Below, piece after piece: positions 62,305 through 64,000 of a DNA stretch of 64,000 nt (position 1 is the first letter of the stretch; every line of letters begins with the position of its first letter). The stretch comes from M3007 sp044347755 (GTDB lineage Bacteria > Bacteroidota > Bacteroidia > Chitinophagales > Saprospiraceae). The stretch is from NCBI GenBank assembly GCA_044347755.1, contig JBIKUE010000009.1, positions 1 to 64,000 on the forward strand. Reading direction: 5' to 3'. The notes beneath the pieces are model-generated. The model saw nothing but the letters and a program-made list of their open reading frames with translations. It searched no databases and was not told where the DNA came from. The position numbers and the translations under genes are program-made.

Positions 62305-63357
62305 ATGAGCGAAAAAAAAGACATCCGCACCCTATCCCTGCCAGACCTTGAAGCAACCTTTGCCGACTGGGGTGAGCCGCGCTTTCGTGCCGGACAAGTA
62401 TGGGACTGGCTTTGGAGCAAAGGGGCGCCGGAATTTAATGCCATGACCAACCTGTCGAAAGCCCTGCGCGCGCGCCTGGCCGAGACCTATGCGCTCAATT
62501 CCCTTACCGAGGAAAAAACGCAGCATAGCCTGGATGGAACCTTGAAAACCCGTTGGCTGACTTACGACGGGCACCGTATTGAAAGTGTACTGATTCCGGT
62601 AACGGATGATGACCGCTATACAGTGTGTGTAAGTACCCAGGTAGGCTGTAGCCTCACCTGTGCCTTTTGCGCCACCGGGCGAATGGGCAGACGCAGAAAC
62701 CTGGATGCGGCCGAAATTTTTGATCAGGTGGTTGGTGTAAACCGTCAAAGCATGGAATACTTCGGCAAGCCCATCACGAATGTGGTATATATGGGTATGG
62801 GCGAGCCCCTTCTCACTTACCCCAATACCATGGCCAGTATTGCCCGCCTCACGGCGCCTCCTGAAGACGGAGGCCTGGGATTGGGCGCCCGGCGGATCAC
62901 GGTAAGTACCGCAGGTATTGCCAAAATGATTCGCAAACTGGCTGACGACGGGTTTCGCTCCAATCTGGCCCTCAGTTTGCATGCGGCTGACGACACCAAA
63001 CGCAATGAGATCATGCCCATCAACGAGACCAACAACCTCGAGGTATTGATGGAAAGTCTGGAGTATTTCTATCGGAAAACTAAAGGTCGTATCTCTTACG
63101 AATACATTGCCTTTCAACAATTTAACGATTCTTTGGACGATGCCCGCCGGTTGGTGCAACTCTGCCGAAAGCAGTTCCCGGTTAGGGTCAACATCATTGA
63201 ATACAACCCAATTGGCGGGGTGCCTTTCGAGAAATCTGACGAGAACCGTCTAAACGAATTCGGTGCTTTCCTGGCCAAAGAAGGCGTAACCGTAACCGTC
63301 CGGCGAAGCCGGGGCAAGGATATTGACGCCGCCTGCGGGCAACTAGCCAACAAGTGA
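62305..63357 (+). CDS. rlmN: Dual-specificity RNA methyltransferase RlmN
   Basis: 350 residues. Radical-SAM cluster C115-x3-C119-x2-C122 in VGCSLTCAFCATG; the mechanism-specific methyl-carrying cysteine C344 in DAACGQL near the C-terminus is present; NVVYMGMGEPLLTYPN and SLHAADDTKRNEIMPIN are typical. It methylates A2503 of 23S rRNA and A37 in some tRNAs. Confidence 0.95.
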   Translation: MSEKKDIRTLSLPDLEATFADWGEPRFRAGQVWDWLWSKGAPEFNAMTNLSKALRARLAETYALNSLTEEKTQHSLDGTLKTRWLTYDGHRIESVLIPVTDDDRYTVCVSTQVGCSLTCAFCATGRMGRRRNLDAAEIFDQVVGVNRQSMEYFGKPITNVVYMGMGEPLLTYPNTMASIARLTAPPEDGGLGLGARRITVSTAGIAKMIRKLADDGFRSNLALSLHAADDTKRNEIMPINETNNLEVLMESLEYFYRKTKGRISYEYIAFQQFNDSLDDARRLVQLCRKQFPVRVNIIEYNPIGGVPFEKSDENRLNEFGAFLAKEGVTVTVRRSRGKDIDAACGQLANK

Positions 63358-63475
63358 CGTTGGACAATGGACTGTTAGACAATGGACATTGGACTTGGGC
63401 TCTGGGTAATATGTAATTACAGCTACAACGAGCGCAAGTCCAATGTCTAATATCCAACAGTCCAACGTCCATATC
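63358..63475. repeat. GGACAATGGAC word palindrome
   Basis: ACGTTGGACAATGGACTGTT on the left and CCAACAGTCCAACGTCC on the right are complementary except for an extra AATGGAC copy in the left arm; CAAGTCCAATGTCTAA pairs with GACAATGGACATTGGACTTG. Starts at the rlmN stop codon. Confidence 0.65.
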
Positions 63476-63566
63476 ATACGTGGTTTTGAACGAGGATGCT
63501 TTTCAATAAATTTGAAATCAAGTACTTGCATCACGAAAATCATCAAAATCACGCTAATCACAGTAT

Positions 63567-63881
63567 ATGATCAAGCGTATTGTAAAAATGACCTTCCGCG
63601 ATGATGCGGCAGAGACCTTTGTATCGGAAGTTTTTGAGCAAAGCAAGGAGAAAATCCGCGCTTTTAACGGCTGCCGGCACATGGAATTGTTGCGGCAGAA
63701 AAACAAGCCCAACATAATGTTCACCCTTAGTATCTGGGATCATGAAGAGGCGCTGAATGCATATCGCGCTTCAGAGTTGTTTGCCGATACCTGGGCTAAA
63801 ACCAAGGCATTGTTTGCTGCCAAGGCCGAAGCCTGGACCACTGAGGTTATTGACGAACCAAATCACCGCGAAGAACGCTAA
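63567..63881 (+). CDS. Antibiotic biosynthesis monooxygenase (ABM) domain protein
   Basis: 104 residues, a single ferredoxin-like ABM domain (MIKRIVKMTFRDDAAETFVS, NGCRHMELLRQ, FTLSIWDHEEALNAYRASEL). Such small dimeric proteins are mono-oxygenases or unassigned. The last six codons and stop are part of the next palindrome. Confidence 0.83.
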   Translation: MIKRIVKMTFRDDAAETFVSEVFEQSKEKIRAFNGCRHMELLRQKNKPNIMFTLSIWDHEEALNAYRASELFADTWAKTKALFAAKAEAWTTEVIDEPNHREER

Positions 63882-63926
63882 GTACCCAAAATTCAACACT
63901 TTGCGCACTTAGCGTTCTTCGCGGTG
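63864..63926. terminator. Perfect 20-bp-arm palindrome including the ABM stop codon
   Basis: CACCGCGAAGAACGCTAAGT (63864-63883) pairs perfectly with 63907-63926. The TAA stop of the ABM gene (63879-63881) lies inside the left arm, so its last residues HREER are encoded by the palindrome. Confidence 0.85.
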
Positions 63927-63952
63927 AATAGTCATCATAATCAATATCGAAT

Positions 63953-64000
63953 ATGGAAAAAGAAAATTTGGAGCCCAAGAATGGCTCAACCAGAAAACAA
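63953..64000 (+). CDS. Partial CDS at window edge, unidentified
   Basis: An ATG at 63953 opens a frame MEKENLEPKNGSTRKQ that is still open at the end of the window. Too short to identify. Confidence 0.45.
   Translation, partial: MEKENLEPKNGSTRKQ

Overview
The window is a chromosomal segment of a Bacteroidota bacterium, most likely of the Saprospiraceae/Lewinella/Haliscomenobacter group. Evidence: a type IX secretion (T9SS) C-terminal sorting domain on two exported proteins and SprB-like repeats on a third; TonB receptor plus DUF4249, DUF3127 and GH65 families typical of the phylum; short A/T-rich leaders without obvious Shine-Dalgarno sites; and promoters of the TTG-N(15-21)-TAnnTTTG type. 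The genus assignment is inference. I saw no rRNA, tRNA, CRISPR array, transposase or prophage gene.

Layout. 1-15262: large exported proteins (reprolysin-like protease with beta-helix, thermolysin-like M4 protease, NosD-like beta-helix/PA14 protein, TPR-CHAT protein) around a trpE-like gene. 15291-22337: minus-strand genes for cysteine desulfurase, a frameshifted DinB protein, GlmM, and a DUF4249 lipoprotein with its TonB receptor. 22799-30711: a tandemly duplicated polymorphic-toxin locus, the most notable region. 30752-47077: mostly housekeeping (2-oxoacid dehydrogenase E2, APC permease, GH65 hydrolase, Bcp peroxiredoxin, ATP-grasp enzyme, Lgt, histidine kinase, SOD, LptC, CBS protein, Crp/Fnr regulator). 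47404-51108: two large surface/secreted proteins. 51216-64000: DapA-family aldolase, carboxynorspermidine-synthase-like dehydrogenase, RsmE, vanadium-haloperoxidase-like lipoprotein, a 1187-residue ThuA/sugar-dehydrogenase/cytochrome c fusion, a VWA-like membrane protein, RlmN and an ABM protein.

Toxin locus (read on the minus strand). Copy A: an XRE repressor gene (divergent), a lipoprotein N-terminal ORF, a long effector ORF ending in an AHH nuclease domain, and an Imm11/DUF1629-like immunity gene. Copy B carries the same N-terminal module, with a central stretch of about 1.08 kb that looks identical by eye. Its effector ORF ends in an unrelated C-terminal domain, followed by its own overlapping candidate immunity gene. 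Next come the last 29 codons of the old AHH domain and a paralogue of the AHH immunity gene. This is what replacement of a toxin tip and displacement of the old tip and immunity gene would leave. In both copies the lipoprotein frame and the effector frame are separated by the same -1 shift.

A second theme is intergenic. At least fifteen spacers hold palindromes of 60-190 bp built from short repeated words (such as AATGACCC, CACATTAACC, GGACGGTAGACGG, GCGAAGACGC, CAAACACTC). Arms reach 37-47 bp, several are perfect, and many begin exactly at a stop codon. The same word families recur at distant loci. They could serve as terminators, but they are much longer and more structured than ordinary terminators.
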